Below, piece after piece: positions 4,485-5,004 of a DNA stretch of 5,004 nt (its first letter is position 1; each line of letters starts with the position of its first letter). This DNA comes from JACTOJ01 sp032335695 (lineage in GTDB: Bacteria > Bacillota > Clostridia > Clostridiales > Clostridiaceae). Made by a program: the position numbers and the translations under genes. The stretch spans positions 1 to 5,004 of the forward strand of contig NZ_JACTOJ010000062.1 of assembly GCF_032335695.1 (NCBI RefSeq). The letters are read 5' to 3'. The notes under the pieces were generated by a model, which worked only from the letters and a program-made list of their open reading frames with translations, did not search any database and was not told where the DNA came from.

Positions 4485-4510
4485 CACTGCATTATTTAGA
4501 TTATGCAGTG
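4485..4510. other. Perfect 8-bp hairpin between SUKH gene and terminator
   Basis: CACTGCAT (4485-4492) and ATGCAGTG (4503-4510) pair around a 10-nt loop. No T-run follows on either strand, so it is not a terminator. TGCAGTGTGT recurs at about 4564-4573. Possibly a 3'-UTR structure of the SUKH transcript. Confidence 0.4.
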
Positions 4511-4613
4511 TGTCTAAATTATAGTTTTATTAATTTTATTAGTATCTTTAATCATATATTTTTTGCAGTGTGTTTTTTACTTGTTTTGCATCTACTTATA
4601 CCTTATTAATAGT

Positions 4614-4904
4614 TTATTTATTAGCTACATTAATGATAGTTTTATATACATCTTTACTTAAATCAATACCTTCTACCTCATTTACGCCCTCATACCAATC
4701 ATATATATCAATGAATAAAACTTTGCTCCATTTTATTATTAAATCTTCTATACTCTTGGCAATTACTAATCCATGCAGATTTATACCAGTATCAAATACA
4801 TCATGTTCAAAGAATACGACTTTGCCATTTCTTTTATCAATACAGAACATATCATCATTAGGAAATCTAAATACTGGCAACCAATTTCTTATATTGGTAC
4901 TATG
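4614..4904 (-). pseudogene. SMI1/KNR4 (SUKH) immunity-type protein, 5'-truncated
   Basis: The minus-strand frame is open from 4904, just after an in-frame TGA (4905-4907), to a stop at 4614-4616. It reads STNIRNWLPVFRFPNDDMF, then CIDKRNGKVVFFEHDVFD, and further on LHGLVIAKSIEDLIIKWSK. The pattern FxxxDxFCIDxxxGKVVFxxHD...A.SI..LI.KW is the C-terminal half of SMI1/KNR4 (SUKH) proteins, many of which are cytoplasmic immunity proteins against RHS/CDI-type toxins. The usual N-terminal part (about 50-80 residues) is absent. No ATG is available; TTG at 4880 is the only early candidate and would lack essential strands. Similarity begins right at the truncation point, consistent with interruption by foreign DNA at about 4903. 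A terminator lies downstream at 4434-4475. The plus-strand frame across this region is a shadow. Confidence 0.75.
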
Positions 4905-5004
4905 TCAAGAAAAAGTACAAGTTAAACATGAACTTTTTTCGGTTAATCTACCTCTATTTTAAATCAGCTTACAATTTTATATAATTTCACCAATTCATTT
5001 TTAT
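4903..5004. mobile_element. Possible end of a second insertion sequence, continuing right
   Basis: The SUKH frame is lost exactly where TGTCAAGAAAAAGTAC begins (4903). Positions 4910-4923 and 4925-4938 form a near-perfect palindrome, 12 of 14 bases. On the minus strand a frame ending KNELVKLYKIVS and a stop at 4964-4966 runs off the right edge. A TG-starting end with internal repeats would suit an IS21-like element, but no transposase motif is visible and the family is a guess. A simple deletion junction is the alternative. Confidence 0.3.

Noticed and set aside
4570..4962. Plus-strand 130-codon open frame
   Set aside because: It is antisense to the SUKH-like gene, whose minus-strand frame gives recognisable protein sequence; the plus frame gives none.
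767..4967. Shared CCTCTATTTTAAAT(T)CAG at 767-784 and 4951-4967
   Set aside because: A match of this length is plausible by chance in 5 kb of A+T-rich DNA and the flanks do not align.

Overview
The window is a very A+T-rich stretch whose codon use and relic genes fit a low-GC Firmicute, most likely Clostridium or a close relative. That assignment is inference from composition and gene families; no rRNA or taxonomic marker is present.

The only intact genes belong to one IS66-family insertion sequence at 1581-4041 (2461 bp). Its ends begin GTAAGCG, it is bounded by a perfect 8-bp target duplication (GGTACTTA, 1573-1580 and 4042-4049), and it carries tnpA, tnpB and tnpC on the plus strand. A promoter, a 13-bp inverted repeat abutting the tnpA Shine-Dalgarno sequence, and a hairpin near the right end complete it. 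The tnpC frame runs through the right terminal repeat and stops 26 bp outside the element. A conventional ending lies in the -1 frame, so a one-base deletion near the 3' end of tnpC is likely.

The flanks look like a decayed accessory locus in which the relics read on the minus strand. From left to right these are: an RHS/YD-repeat fragment (1-154) joined to the first 30 codons of a tyrosine recombinase (147-239); a strong terminator (269-290); the N-terminal zinc-binding part of an IS91-like transposase (382-561); a terminator hairpin (702-742); an unrecognised decayed coding-like segment (841-981), related at DNA level to 4286-4413; a heptad repeat (1121-1169); and, at the right, a terminator (4434-4475) downstream of a 5'-truncated SMI1/KNR4 (SUKH) immunity-type gene (4614-4904). 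What cuts off the SUKH gene may be the end of another insertion sequence. RHS proteins and SUKH proteins are the two halves of polymorphic toxin/immunity loci, so the region may be a worn-out RHS toxin-immunity cassette area.

The least explained structure is a tandem array of about 187-bp units (A 1249-1393, B 1436-1580, C 4091-4235). Allowing for the IS66 insertion, which landed inside unit B, the period is 187 then 186 bp. The units share short hairpins that are kept despite base changes, and two of the changes are G-U compatible only if the plus strand is the RNA. This is either an undescribed structured RNA in tandem or a structured DNA repeat.
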